Below the pieces are notes generated by a model. The model did not search any database. It saw only the letters and a program-made list of their open reading frames with translations, and was not told the origin of the DNA. A program made the position numbers and the translations under genes. Positions 26,108 to 36,380 of a stretch of 64,000 nt of DNA are shown here, piece after piece (positions within the stretch are counted from its first letter, which is position 1; the number at the start of each line of letters is the position of its first letter). The stretch is from Neopusillimonas aromaticivorans. GTDB lineage: Bacteria; Pseudomonadota; Gammaproteobacteria; Burkholderiales; Burkholderiaceae_B. The stretch covers positions 2,480,001-2,544,000 of the forward strand of contig NZ_CP128233.1 of assembly GCF_030344915.1 (NCBI RefSeq). Reading direction: 5' to 3'.

Positions 26108-27816
26108 ATGAGAAAGACTTTTAATAATCTTGAAAGTTCTGTGTCCTCACGCGAACCGGATAACTGGCATGCCATCGACTGGCACCGTGCTATCCGGTAC
26201 GTGAGAAAGACGCAGCAACGTATAACGAAGGCTACACAGGAAAAGGAATGGCGCCAGGTGAAAGCCCTGCAAAGATCCTTGATCCACTCTTTTCAGCGCG
26301 TGCGCTGGCAGTACGAAGAGTGACGGAAAACCAAGGCAAGCGAACGGCGGGAGTTGATCGCGAGCTATGGGAATCTTCTGGCCAGAAATGGCAGGCTATA
26401 GCGAGATTGAAGCAGCAGCGGGGGTATAAACCACGGCCTTTGCGCCGGGTTTACATTCCCAAAGCCAATGGTAAGGAACGCCCCTTGGGGATCCCGATCA
26501 TGTTTGACCGTGCCATGCAAGCGTTACACCTGCTTGCTCTTGAGCCCGTGGCAGAATCCACGAGCGACCCGAATAGCTACGGCTTTCGGAACAGTCGCTC
26601 TGCGGCTGATGCTATGGCGCAGATATTCATTTCCATGTCTCAAAAGGACTCTGCCCACTGGGTGCTGGAAGCGGATATTAAAGGTTGCTTTGATCATATC
26701 AACCACGAATGGCTGGTGCGTCATGTCCTCATGGACAAGGCGGTACTGCAAAAGTGGCTGAAAGCGGGGGTTGTCCACAAGGGCTGCCTTTCGCCTACAA
26801 CTGAAGGAACGCCACAGGGAGGTCCTATTTCTCCTACGTTGGCAAATATGGTTTTGAACGGGCTGGAAACAGGTATTCATCAGCATCTAAAGACGATGAT
26901 GGGGAGCAGTAAAGCCAGAACACTCAAAGTTCATGTGGTCCGGTACGCGGATGACTTCGTGATAACCGGTGTCTCGAAAGAGATGCTGGAAACACTGGTC
27001 AAGCCCTGGGTAGAAAATTTCCTTGCACAACGAGGACTGACGCTATCGCCGGAAAAGACGAAAGTCGTTCACATCGATGATGGGTTTGATTTTCTTGGGT
27101 GGAACTTCCGCAAATACTGCGGAAAACTGCTTATTAAACCGTCGAAGAAGAACACTCAGGCGTTCTACGGAAAGGTAAAGGAAATCGTTCTAAGTCATCT
27201 TTCAGTCAATCAGGAGGTTCTCATACGCAAACTCGACCCCGTCTTGAGAGGATGGGCACGGTATCACCAGCCGGTGGTGGCGAAAGCTGCTTTCAGCCGG
27301 TTGGACAGCCTGATTTACTGGCTGTTGGTACGGTGGGCGAAACGACGGCACAGTAACAAATCGGCTGTCTGGCGTATTCAGAAGTATTGGAAACGTTTTG
27401 ACAGCCGCATGGACTTTGCCGTCCAGCGTCAATTGGATGACGGATCTATGCAAGCGTTGAAACTGTATCGGCTTGCTGATACAGAAATTCAAAGGCACCT
27501 GAAAATCAAAGGGGAATACAACCCTTTCGATCCTCGATGGGAAGAAGAAGGCGAAAAGCTACGGATCAAGCGGATGGAAAATAACCTGAAGCACCGTAAG
27601 CAGCTGGTTTCGCTATTCATGTCTCAGAAGGGTAGGTGTGCGCTTTGCAAAGAGCCTATAGGCACGGAAACGGGCTGGCACGATCATCACTTGGTTCGCC
27701 GAGTCGATGGAGGCACCGATCTCTTGTCTAACCGGGTGCTCTTGCATCCGGTCTGTCATACCCGAGTGCATGCGTTGGGTTTAACCGTTGTAAAGCCGGT
27801 TCCAACTGGAACTTAA
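26108..27816 (+). CDS. ltrA: Group II intron maturase: RT, X and HNH domains, one apparent frameshift
   Basis: Intron-encoded protein for splicing and retrohoming. From ATG 26108 (GAGAGG before it): MRKTFNNLESSVSSREPDNW, then RT blocks VKALQRSLIHSF, RVTENQGKRTAGVDRELW, PLGIPIMFDRAMQALHLLAL, GTPQGGPISPTLANMVLNGL, and catalytic YADDFV. Domain X reads LDPVLRGWARYHQPVVAKAA. A C-terminal HNH endonuclease has CALCKEP, WHDHHLVRRVDGG and HPVCHTRVH. The T run 26290-26293 needs one more T to join SF to SARALAVRRVTENQ. Without that repair RT0 is lost. Confidence 0.9.
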
Positions 27817-27886
27817 AGTACCGACCTTTGGTGGCAAATAGGCTAAAATTCTATTTTCTAACCATAGAGTTGGGTTTGTCGTGCTT

Positions 27887-27920
27887 GAGCCGGATGCGGT
27901 GAAAGCTGCAAGTCCGGTTC
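27887..27920 (+). ncRNA. Group II intron domain V (catalytic hairpin)
   Basis: 34-nt stem-loop opening GAGCCGGATGCGGTGAAAGC and closing with AGTCCGGTTC, with the GAAA tetraloop expected of bacterial introns and the AGC-like catalytic triad region. It is followed by a domain VI stem (about 27925-27956, GATGATCCA-GTAA-TGGGTTGTC) with candidate branch-point A27953. Confidence 0.8.
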
Positions 27921-27990
27921 TTAGGGGGATGATCCAGTAATGGGTTGTCCCTACCCTCCGCTACCGCCCGGCTACACCGGGCGACGATCT

Positions 27991-29639
27991 ATGACCAAAT
28001 ATGTTTTCGTAACGGGTGGGGTGGTGTCCTCACTGGGTAAGGGCATTGCTGCCGCGTCGCTGGCTGCCATTCTTGAATCACGCGGCTTGCGCGTTACCAT
28101 GCTCAAGCTCGATCCCTACATCAACGTTGATCCGGGCACCATGAGCCCGTTCCAGCACGGCGAAGTCTTCGTCACCGAAGACGGCGCGGAAACCGACCTT
28201 GACCTTGGCCACTACGAGCGTTTCATTACCACGCGCATGCGCAAGGTCAACAACTTCACCACCGGCCAGATCTACGAATCGGTATTGCGCAAAGAGCGTC
28301 GTGGCGATTACCTGGGCAAAACCGTGCAGGTCATTCCGCACATCACCAACGAAATCCAGGACTTTATCGCCCGTGGTGCGCAGGCGGCTGATGTCGATGT
28401 GGCCATCGTTGAAATCGGTGGTACGGTTGGCGACATTGAATCGCTGCCCTTCCTTGAAGCCGCCCGTCAAATGAGCCTGCGCCTGGGGCGCAACAATGCT
28501 GCCTTCGTGCATCTGACTCTGGTGCCGTTCATTCCGTCGGCCGGCGAGCTTAAAACCAAGCCCACCCAGCATTCGGTGCAAAAGCTGCGTGAAATCGGTA
28601 TCTACCCGCACGCCTTGCTGTGCCGTGCCGATCGCCCCATCCCCGACGATGAGCGCGCCAAAATTTCGCTGTTCTCCAATGTGCCGCTGGATGCCGTCAT
28701 TTCGGTCTGGGACGTTGATTCAATTTATAAAATCCCGGCCATGTTGCACGCCCAGGGGCTTGACAACCTGGTGTGTGACGCGCTGGCGTTGTCTCCGCCA
28801 CCGGCCGACCTTACCGTCTGGGACCGCCTGGTCAACGCCATCGAACACCCCAAACAAGAAGTCACCATTGGCATGGTCGGCAAGTACGTTGACCTTACCG
28901 AATCGTACAAGTCGCTGACTGAAGCCTTGTTGCATGCGGGTATCCATACCAGTTCAAAGGTCAACATCGAATACATCGACTCTGAAGTCCTCGAGGCTGA
29001 AGGGACAGCTAGTCTGGCCAGATTTGACGCCATTCTGGTGCCGGGCGGCTTTGGCAAGCGTGGTACTGAAGGCAAAATCGCGGCCATTCGCTATGCCCGC
29101 GAGAACAAGGTGCCCTACCTGGGTATTTGCCTGGGTATGCAGCTCGGCGTTGTCGAGTTTGCCCGCAGTGTTGCCCAGTTGGGTGGTGCCAACAGCACCG
29201 AGTTTGACCCGTCCACCCCGCATCCGGTGGTGGCCCTCATTACCGAATGGCAAGACCGTGAAGGCAAGGTCGAGCGTCGTGACCAAACGTCCGACCTGGG
29301 GGCACCATGCGCAAAGGCGCTCAACGTTGCCCGGTCAAGCCCGGCACGCTGGCACACTCAATATATGGCGACGAAGTCAACGAGCGTCATCGCCACCGTT
29401 ACGAAGTCAATAACGTTTACGTATCGCGTCTCGAAGAGTCGGGGCTGGTTATCAGCGCGCGTACGCCCACCGAGCAGTTACCCGAGATCATGGAGTTGCC
29501 CTCGCATCCGTGGTTCATGGGGGTTCAGTTCCACCCGGAATTCACCTCCACGCCGCGCGATGGCCACCCGCTGTTCAGCAGCTTCATCAAAGCGGCCTTG
29601 CAGCATCAGGCCCAGCGTGAACCAAAGGCATCGGCATGA
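27991..29639 (+). CDS. pyrG: CTP synthase, one apparent frameshift
   Basis: Makes CTP from UTP, ATP and glutamine. ATG 27991 gives MTKYVFVTGGVVSSLGKGIA, then KLDPYINVDPGTMSPFQHGE, ALLHAGIHTSSKVNIEYIDS and the glutaminase triad (GICLGMQL Cys; HPEF His/Glu). The G run 29298-29302 is one G short; adding it gives SDLGGTMRKGAQRCPVKPGT and the end PKASA at 29639. It overlaps kdsA by four bases. The frame is open upstream into intron domain VI (27940), but that is not the native start. Confidence 0.93.
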
Positions 29640-30481
29640 ACCTGTGCGGCTTTGATGTCGGCTTGTCCCGGCCATTTTTCCTGATTGCCGGTCCGTGCGT
29701 CATCGAGTCGCGCCAGATGGCCTTTGATACCGCAGGTCAGTTGCACGAAATGACCCAGGCGCTGGGTATTCCGTTCATTTACAAAAGTTCGTTCGACAAG
29801 GCTAACCGCAGTTCGGGTACTTCGTTCCGGGGTCCCGGCCTGAGCGAAGGCCTGCAGATCCTGGCCGATGTGCGGGCCCATTACGGGGTGCCGGTACTTA
29901 CTGATGTGCACGATCAGTCACAGGTTCACGACGTGGCGTCCGTGGTCGATGTCTTGCAAACCCCTGCATTTTTGTGTCGCCAGACAGATTTCATCCAGGC
30001 GTGTGCGGCAACCCTCAAGCCGGTCAACATCAAGAAGGGCCAGTTTCTTGCGCCTCACGACATGCTCCAGGTCGTGACCAAGGCCCGTGATGCGGCCATT
30101 GCCGCCGGCGGCGATGGCCGTACCATCATGGTGTGTGAACGAGGTGCCTCTTTCGGTTATAACAATCTCGTGTCCGATATGCGGTCACTGGCTATCATGC
30201 GCGAAACCGGTTGTCCGGTTGTGTTTGATGCCACCCACTCGGTGCAGTTACCTGGCGGGCAAGGTACGTCCTCGGGTGGCCAGCGTGAGTTTGTGCCGGT
30301 ATTGGCGCGGGCAGCGGTCGCTGTGGGGGTCGCGGGTTTGTTCATGGAGTGTCACCCTGATCCTGACAAGGCCATGTCCGACGGTCCCAATGCGGTCCCG
30401 CTGGGCAAAATGGCCGGTTTACTCGAATCCTTGGTCAGTATCGATCGCTGCGTCAAAGAAAACGGCCTGTTCGAGCTCTGA
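29636..30481 (+). CDS. kdsA: 3-deoxy-8-phosphooctulonate synthase
   Basis: Condenses arabinose-5-phosphate with phosphoenolpyruvate to KDO-8-phosphate for the LPS inner core. It is intact at 281 residues: LIAGPCVIESRQMAFDTAGQ, YKSSFDKANRSSGTSFRGPG, PVLTDVHDQSQVHDV, PVNIKKGQFLAPHDM, FDATHSVQLPGGQGTSSGGQ. The start overlaps the pyrG stop (ATGA). With enolase downstream (PEP supply) and lptE/lptF in the window, LPS synthesis and export are well represented. Confidence 0.95.
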   Translation: MNLCGFDVGLSRPFFLIAGPCVIESRQMAFDTAGQLHEMTQALGIPFIYKSSFDKANRSSGTSFRGPGLSEGLQILADVRAHYGVPVLTDVHDQSQVHDVASVVDVLQTPAFLCRQTDFIQACAATLKPVNIKKGQFLAPHDMLQVVTKARDAAIAAGGDGRTIMVCERGASFGYNNLVSDMRSLAIMRETGCPVVFDATHSVQLPGGQGTSSGGQREFVPVLARAAVAVGVAGLFMECHPDPDKAMSDGPNAVPLGKMAGLLESLVSIDRCVKENGLFEL

Positions 30482-30501
30482 CCTCATCTGGCGGAGGAGC
30501 C

Positions 30502-31862
30502 ATGGAATTATCATTTCTGGGTGCGGCTGGCACCGTGACCGGCTCGCGCCACTTGCTCGAATCGAACGGGCGGCGGGTGCTGATTGATTGTGGTTTGTTC
30601 CAGGGCTTAAGTATTTGCGTCAGCGCAACTGGGCCCCTTTTCCGGTAGATCCAGCCAGTATCGATGCCGTTGTCCTGACTCATGCCCACCTTGATCATTC
30701 CGGTTATCTGCCACGACTGGCGCGCGAAGGCTTTCGCGGCCCGGTCTTTGGTTCCGACCCTACGCTCGATCTGGCTGAAATCCTGTTGCTTGACAGCGCG
30801 CATATCCAGGAAGCCGACGCCGAATTCATGAATCGCCACAAGCTCTCGTCACATGAGCCGGCGTTGCCGTTGTACACGACCAAAGAGGCCCGCCAGGTCT
30901 TGAAGCAGTTCAAGACGTTGTCGCGCGACACGTTCCATGATCTGGGTACGGATATCAAGGTCAAGCTGCATCGTGCAGGTCATATCCTTGGCGCATCGAT
31001 GGTCGAGATTCAGTGGGACGGCCGTAAACTGGTGTTTTCCGGTGACCTGGGCCGTTATAACGGCCCGGTCATGCCCGATCCCGATGTGGTTTCCGAAGCC
31101 GATTACCTGGTGCTTGAATCCACTTACGGTGACCGCCGGCATGATCAGAGCGCGCCCGAGGCGGTACTTGAAGCCATCATCCGGCGTACCGCCGAGCGGG
31201 GCGGTACCGTGGTGATTCCGGCCTTTGCCGTGGGCCGTGTGCAATTGTTGCTCTATTACCTGCACGTGCTGCGCAAGGAAAACCGGCTCCCGGCCAATAT
31301 GCCCATCTACCTTGACAGCCCAATGTCACTGCAAGCCGTTCGCGTTCATAAAGAGCATCCCGGTGAACAGAAACTCACCAATGCCCAGGTGCGCGAGGTC
31401 AATGGCGTCGCTGAATACATCGAAAGCGTTGAAGAGTCCAAGGCGCTGGATGCGTCACCCATGCCCAAGATCATCATTTCGGCCAGTGGCATGGCAACGG
31501 GCGGGCGCGTCATTCACCACCTGAAGCGGTTTGCCCCTGATCCGCGTTCAAGCATCGTGTTTGCCGGTTATCAGGCAGCGGGTACACGTGGCGCCAAAAT
31601 GCTGGCGGGTGCCCCGACCATCAAGATTCACGGCGAATACATTCCGGTCAAGGCCGAGCTTGCCAACCTGTCGATGTTGTCGGCGCATGCCGACGCTGAT
31701 GAAATCATGCGCTGGCTGGGCGGGTTCAAACGTCCGCCATCGCAAACTTTCCTGGTTCATGGTGAGCCCGAGGCGTCTGATGCCCTGCGTTGCCGCATCA
31801 AAGACGAACTGGGCTGGAAAGTCAGGGCCGTCGAGCATCTTGAAAAGGTCATTCTCAAGTAA
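30502..31862 (+). CDS. MBL-fold beta-CASP RNA-processing hydrolase, one apparent frameshift
   Basis: Metallo-beta-lactamase plus beta-CASP protein of the bacterial YSH1/CPSF-like group, likely an RNase. MELSFLGAAGTVTGSRHLLE, LIDCGLFQG, VVLTHAHLDHSGYLPRLARE (zinc-binding HxHxDH), HRAGHILGASMVEIQWDGRK, FSGDLGRYNGPVMPDP, PKIIISASGMATGGRVIHHL (beta-CASP), MLSAHADADEIMRWL. At A30609-30610 one more A joins the first 36 residues to LKYLRQRNWAPF. About 454 residues result. Its place in the pyrG-kdsA-eno run is common in this family of bacteria. Confidence 0.85.
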
Positions 31863-31946
31863 CGGCCCGGCCCGGTACGGTGCAGACACACAGTAAAATC
31901 CGGTCATCCATCATTAATGTAATTTTTTCTTCTTTTAGGACATGCA

Positions 31947-33233
31947 ATGAGTGCAATCGTAGATATTATCGGGCGCGAAATCCTTGACTCGCGTGGTAAC
32001 CCCACCGTCGAATGTGATGTCTTGCTTGAATCAGGTGCCATGGGGCGTGCTGCCGTACCCTCAGGTGCTTCCACCGGTGCGCGTGAAGCCATCGAGCTGC
32101 GTGATGGCGACAAGGGCCGTTACCTGGGTAAAGGCGTGCTTAAAGCCGTTGAAAACCTGAATACTGAAATCTCCGAAGCGCTGATGGGTCTGGATGCCCA
32201 GGAACAAACGTTTGTCGACCGTACCCTGATCGAACTGGACGGTACTGAAAGCAAGAGCCGCCTGGGTGCCAACGCCATCCTGGCGGCCAGTATGGCGGTA
32301 GCGCGTGCGGCGGCCGACGATTCAGGCCTGTCGCTGTACCGTTATTTTGGCGGCAGTGGTCCCATGCAAATGCCCGTACCCATGATGAACGTCATCAATG
32401 GCGGCGCGCATGCCAACAACACGCTCGACATGCAAGAGTTCATGATCTTGCCGGTGGGTGCAAAAAGCTTTCGCGAATCGCTGCAGATGGGCGCCGAAGT
32501 TTTCCATGCCCTGAAAAAACTGATTCACGACCAGGGTATGTCAACGGCCGTTGGCGATGAAGGCGGGTTTGCTCCTAACGTAGCCAACCACGAAGCCGCC
32601 ATCCAGCTGATTTTGCAGGCCATCGAGGCCGCAGGTTACGAAGCCGGTTCGCAGATTGCCCTGGGCCTTGACTGCGCCAGCTCCGAGTTCTACCGTGACG
32701 GCAAATACCATCTGGCCGGTGAAGGCGGTGTTTCACTGACTGCAGCCGACTTTACCAACCTGTTGGCGACCTGGTGCGACAAGTACCCCATCATCACCAT
32801 CGAAGACGGCATGGCCGAAGACGATTGGGCCGGCTGGGAAATCCTGACCAAACAGCTGGGCAAGAAAGTGCAGCTGGTGGGCGACGACCTGTTCGTGACC
32901 AACACCAAGATCCTCAAGCAGGGTATTGACCAGAACATTGCCAACTCCATTCTCATCAAGATCAACCAGATCGGTACCCTGACCGAAACGTTTGCGGCGA
33001 TCGAAATGGCTAAACGTGCGGGTTACACCGCCGTCATTTCGCACCGTTCGGGTGAAACCGAAGATTCGACCATTGCCGATATCGCGGTTGCGACCAACGC
33101 CATGCAAATCAAGACCGGCTCGCTGTCGCGTTCCGATCGCATGGCCAAGTACAACCAGTTGCTGCGCATCGAAGAAGAGCTGGCTGAAGTTGCGTCCTAC
33201 CCGGGTCGCGACGCCTTTTATAACCTGCGTTAA
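31947..33233 (+). CDS. eno: Enolase
   Basis: Glycolytic interconversion of 2-phosphoglycerate and phosphoenolpyruvate; also a degradosome partner in many bacteria. It is intact at 428 residues: AIVDIIGREILDSRGNPTVE, GRAAVPSGASTGAREAIELR, NVINGGAHANNTLDMQEFMI, DEGGFAPN, LVGDDLFVTNTKIL (Mg ligand Asp), LIKINQIGTLTETFAAIEMA, VISHRSGETEDSTIADIAVA. The GTAAAATCC about 50 bp upstream is a possible -10. Confidence 0.96.
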   Translation: MSAIVDIIGREILDSRGNPTVECDVLLESGAMGRAAVPSGASTGAREAIELRDGDKGRYLGKGVLKAVENLNTEISEALMGLDAQEQTFVDRTLIELDGTESKSRLGANAILAASMAVARAAADDSGLSLYRYFGGSGPMQMPVPMMNVINGGAHANNTLDMQEFMILPVGAKSFRESLQMGAEVFHALKKLIHDQGMSTAVGDEGGFAPNVANHEAAIQLILQAIEAAGYEAGSQIALGLDCASSEFYRDGKYHLAGEGGVSLTAADFTNLLATWCDKYPIITIEDGMAEDDWAGWEILTKQLGKKVQLVGDDLFVTNTKILKQGIDQNIANSILIKINQIGTLTETFAAIEMAKRAGYTAVISHRSGETEDSTIADIAVATNAMQIKTGSLSRSDRMAKYNQLLRIEEELAEVASYPGRDAFYNLR

Positions 33234-33251
33234 TTTCTGAACGGGCAGGCG

Positions 33252-33611
33252 ATGCGCCTTGTTCTGCTGATTCTGGTGTTGCTGACGGCGGCCATCCAGT
33301 ACCCCCTGTGGCGGGGTAAAGGCAGCTGGGCGCGCGTCAGTGAACTGGAACAGCAGGTTGCCCGGCAAGAAGAAACCAATGCGGCCCTGGCCGCCCGCAA
33401 CAATGCGCTGGCGGCCGAGGTTCAAGACCTCAAGTCGGGCAGCGATGCCATCGAAGAGCGTGCCCGCTCGGAACTGGGTATGGTGAAAGAGGGCGATATA
33501 TTCATACACATACTGCCCTCTGATACCCCCGGTTCATCCCCTGTGGTTACGGGCTCATCATCTCCCGCCCCCCGGTTCATCCCCTGTGAACCGTTGAGGT
33601 TCGCTTTGTGA
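33252..33611 (+). CDS. ftsB: Cell-division protein FtsB
   Basis: Bitopic divisome protein acting with FtsL and FtsQ. It has one N-terminal membrane helix (RLVLLILVLLTAAIQYPLW) and a periplasmic coiled coil (VSELEQQVARQEETNAALAA, NNALAAEVQDLKSG), then RARSELGMVKEGDIF, the usual FtsB order after eno. The tail after about residue 90 (Pro/Ser-rich) is longer than usual and runs antisense into the TadE-like gene for 54 bp, so the true stop may be misplaced by a base error. Confidence 0.88.
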   Translation: MRLVLLILVLLTAAIQYPLWRGKGSWARVSELEQQVARQEETNAALAARNNALAAEVQDLKSGSDAIEERARSELGMVKEGDIFIHILPSDTPGSSPVVTGSSSPAPRFIPCEPLRFAL

Positions 33612-34571
33612 CTCTAACCCGGCCTGTCCATCGGGTTTCCCGCCTGTCCCCGTCACGCCTTGGGCTGTCTGGTCAGGTGATGCGACTGCGCTGCCTCCTT
33701 CCCCGTTGTTTCCCGGTGCTTCGCCGCTTATGCCGTTCGTGCCTGAGGGTTGACTGGCCGGTACGGTGTTGGGCAAGTACGCGTCGTTCGGTTTGGGTTG
33801 GTAGGTTGGGTCATAAAGGTCAGTGTGCGGTGGCGTCGTATCGGTCGCTGGTCGGGGCGGTACGCGGTCAGCGGATCGGGTAACCCGGCCTGCCGGATCA
33901 TCCGGCCAGAATACCGGGTGTGATTGCATGGTCAGCGTCATGTCTTGTTTCAGTACCAGCAGGCCACCTGCAATCCGTTCAAACCCGGGCAATAGCGGCG
34001 TATAGTGCCATGTCAGCCGTAAGGCCAGCGTATTGGCCTCGAAAATGCTCTGCCCCGAATGGTGCCCATTGCCGTTGGTCCGGCCTTGCTGTTTATGGGC
34101 GTCATGCTGTTCCAGCTGATAACTGTTATTGATGGTGGGCAAGCCCGATGGGTGGCGCACGGCAGGGTCAGTTGAAATGAAATCCCGGAAGTGATCCGGT
34201 GTGGGTGACAGCACCTGGATATGCCAGGGCAGTTGCTGGTGATGCAACTGGTTTCGGACCGTGGCGGCTTGCAGACGCTGCGCCGATGTCGCGGAAGCGG
34301 TGGCAGGGTAAAGCGGTTCGAGTGCTTGTTCAAAGGCCTGGATGATGGCCTGCGGGTTGGCATGCAAGGTGGATCCGGCCCGCCCCGCGTCGGTCAAGGC
34401 CATGTTCACGGCCTGGCGTGTGAACATCCAGTGGCTGATTTCGATTCCACCAAGCGCGGTCAGCAGCAGGGGTACGGCGATCAGCAAAAACTCGATCATT
34501 CCGGTGCCACGCTGTGGTGCGACATGCCGGTGGTGAAGGCTGGGCAGAGGGAACGCAGGTAAAAAGGCCAT
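33558..34571 (-). CDS. TadE-like membrane-anchored protein
   Basis: Start-proximal QRGTGMIEFLLIAVPLLLTA followed by GGIEISHWMFTRQAVNMALT resembles TadE/TadG pseudopilins: a short positive leader, Gly and Glu around the hydrophobic helix, then an extracytoplasmic domain. The C-terminal third is low-complexity Pro/Gly/Asn-rich (PTGAATL-like, GEAPGNNGEGGSAVASPDQT). No other tad genes are near. The start codon at 34571 lies inside the terminator of the upstream hslO gene. Function beyond surface assembly is unknown. Confidence 0.65.
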   Translation of the reverse strand: MAFLPAFPLPSLHHRHVAPQRGTGMIEFLLIAVPLLLTALGGIEISHWMFTRQAVNMALTDAGRAGSTLHANPQAIIQAFEQALEPLYPATASATSAQRLQAATVRNQLHHQQLPWHIQVLSPTPDHFRDFISTDPAVRHPSGLPTINNSYQLEQHDAHKQQGRTNGNGHHSGQSIFEANTLALRLTWHYTPLLPGFERIAGGLLVLKQDMTLTMQSHPVFWPDDPAGRVTRSADRVPPRPATDTTPPHTDLYDPTYQPKPNDAYLPNTVPASQPSGTNGISGEAPGNNGEGGSAVASPDQTAQGVTGTGGKPDGQAGLESQSEPQRFTGDEPGGGR

Positions 34572-34593
34572 ATCGCATTGTGTCGATATGGCC
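34561..34593 (-). terminator. Terminator of hslO
   Basis: On the minus strand GGCCATATCG-ACACAATG-CGATATGGCC is followed by TTTTT (34565-34561), a classic intrinsic terminator 150 bp past the hslO stop. The 3' arm and T tract overlap the first codons of the TadE-like gene, which could therefore be read only from a promoter inside this region or by read-through. Confidence 0.7.
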
Positions 34594-34744
34594 CGGATGT
34601 GTCGATTGTGGTGATTACGCGGGGTGGATCAGTTTACGCGCACGGGTTGTGCGCATTAACGCGGCAACTGTGGCACAGGTCAGTGCATGCGGCGCCCGCC
34701 GAGTGTGTCAGTGCCCACGGGGGCACTTGAATGCTGTCCGGTTT

Positions 34745-35662
34745 TTAGTGAAGTGACGTCGGGTTGGCATGCCCGCTGTTGCGGTTCTCTGTGAACAGGC
34801 TGGCACAATCAACCGCATCGAAGTGATACGGTTTACCGCAGAAGTTGCAGGACACTTCGACCTCGTCGCTTTCTGACAGGATACTTTCGATTTCGACCGC
34901 GCCAAGCATGCGCAGCATGTTGCCGACACGTTCGCGCGTGCAGGGGCAGTGCCAGCGTACGTTTTGGGGTTCAAACGCCAGCAGGGTTTCTTCCCAGAAC
35001 AGGCGTTGCACCACCTCGTCAGAGGGCAGATCAAGCAGTTCTTGCGTTTTGAGGGTTTCGGCAAGAATGACGGCACGTTGCCAGGTTTCTTCTTGTACCG
35101 TTGCGGTAATTTTCCCGCCGTGACCGGGCAGGCGCTGCAACAGCAGACCGGCCGAACACCGGGCGTCAGCGGTTAGCCACAAGCGGGTATCCAGCTGTTC
35201 GGAACTGCGCATGTACCCTTCAAGGACCTGCGCCACACTGTTGCCTTCCAGCGGCACGATGCCCTGATAGGGTTGCATGTCGGTCGTTTCGCGGTTGGGG
35301 TCAAGCACCACGATGAAGCGGCCATTGCCGTTGGCGTTCAGCAGTGTCTGCAATGACCCGTCAGCGGGCACATCAACGCCTTCGCGCAGTGTTGCCGTGG
35401 CACGGATATCGAGGTTGACGTTGCATTCGACCACAATCAGGGCCACCGGGCCGTCACCTTGCAGCTGCAAGACCAGTGACCCGTCAAACTTGATATTTGA
35501 TGCCAGCAATACGGCGGCCGACACCAGTTCGCCCAGAAGCTGCTGCACGCAGTCAGGGTAGTGCTGGTGAACCAGACCATCTTGCCAGGCATCGGTCAGG
35601 CGCACAGCCTGCACACGCACGGTGTTATCCTGGAACAGGTATTTTTTCAGTTGATTGCTCAT
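34745..35662 (-). CDS. hslO: Hsp33 redox-regulated chaperone
   Basis: Holdase activated by oxidation through a C-terminal zinc switch. It is intact at 305 residues: N-terminal LKKYLFQDNTVRVQAVRLTD, AAVLLASNIKFDGSLVLQLQ, GDGPVALIVVECN, and the redox domain WHCPCTRERVGNMLRML with SCNFCGKPYHFDAVDC, giving the CxC...CxxC zinc-binding cysteines. The start is followed by the usual family N-terminus. It ends at the intrinsic terminator described separately. Confidence 0.94.
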   Translation of the reverse strand: MSNQLKKYLFQDNTVRVQAVRLTDAWQDGLVHQHYPDCVQQLLGELVSAAVLLASNIKFDGSLVLQLQGDGPVALIVVECNVNLDIRATATLREGVDVPADGSLQTLLNANGNGRFIVVLDPNRETTDMQPYQGIVPLEGNSVAQVLEGYMRSSEQLDTRLWLTADARCSAGLLLQRLPGHGGKITATVQEETWQRAVILAETLKTQELLDLPSDEVVQRLFWEETLLAFEPQNVRWHCPCTRERVGNMLRMLGAVEIESILSESDEVEVSCNFCGKPYHFDAVDCASLFTENRNSGHANPTSLH

Positions 35663-35780
35663 GGCGTAATTTTAGCGTATTGCGCCATGAACCCGTGGTA
35701 CGCAGAGCATGCCCGCCTTGCACTTGGGTGTGGGCCCTGCACGTTTCAGGCCTGGGCTTGGCCCCTGAAGCAGGGTAGTG

Positions 35781-36304
35781 TCAGTTACGCACTTTCTTCA
35801 GATGCTGCTGGTATTCACGACCCCGTTGAACATAATGCTCGCTGTTATGCGACAGGTTTTCAAGTTCTTCGGCGGACATCTGGCGAACGATTTTTCCGAC
35901 CCCGACGACCAGTGAGCCGTCGGGGATATGGCGGCCCTCGGGGATGATGGCGCCCGCGCCGATCAGGCAGTTTTTGCCCACATGGGCATTATTCAGGACA
36001 ATGGCCTGCATGCCGATCAGTGTGCCGTCTTCTATGGTACAGCCGTGCAGCATGGCCTGGTGGCCCACAGTGACGCGCTCGCCAATGGTCATGGGTATGC
36101 CTTCATCGACGTGCAATACACAGTTTTCCTGGATGTTGCTGTTTTTTCCAATGACAATGGCGGCGTTATCACCCCGGATGCTGGCATTGGACCAGATGCT
36201 GACGCCTGGCCCCAGCGTGACATTGCCAATGATGTCGGCACTTTCAAAAATGAAGGTATCCGGATCAATCGAGGGGTAAGGTCTTTGAAACTGTAAATAG
36301 ACAT
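35781..36304 (-). CDS. Gamma-carbonic anhydrase family protein, one apparent frameshift
   Basis: Left-handed beta-helix hexapeptide-repeat protein of the YrdA/PaaY group. MSIYSFKDLTP (ATG 36304) is in one frame and SIDPDTFIFESADIIGNVTL in another; an extra C at G36273-36276 joins them into the normal start. Then GPGVSIWSNASIRGDNAAIV, NSNIQENCVLHVDEG and VGHQAMLHGCTIEDGTLIGM contain the conserved His ligands. The C-terminus NSEHYVQRGREYQQHLKKV is typical. Enzymatic activity is not certain for this group. Confidence 0.86.
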
Positions 36305-36380
36305 AAAAGGAATCAGATTTAAAAAATGAACAGGATCGGGTGGGTTCTGTCTGTGGCATGCCGTAGGGTTTGTTTTGAGC

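Larger units (their letters stand above)
25607..27964 (+). mobile_element. Group II intron inserted in front of pyrG
   Basis: Self-splicing retroelement with a maturase gene in domain IV, a textbook domain V and a domain VI. The 5' end is placed at GTGTG (25607-25611, GUGYG consensus), followed by the structured GACTCTCCCAGCAGCAAGGG and about 500 nt of RNA domains. The 3' end, in the sequence CTACCCTCCGCTAC, is uncertain by a few bases. A GTGCG at 25082 is an alternative 5' end. Its orientation matches pyrG, so splicing can restore the leader. Confidence 0.6.

Noticed and set aside
27940..27990. ATG at 27940 as the pyrG start
   Set aside because: It is inside intron domain VI and adds unrelated residues before the universal MTKYVFVTGG.
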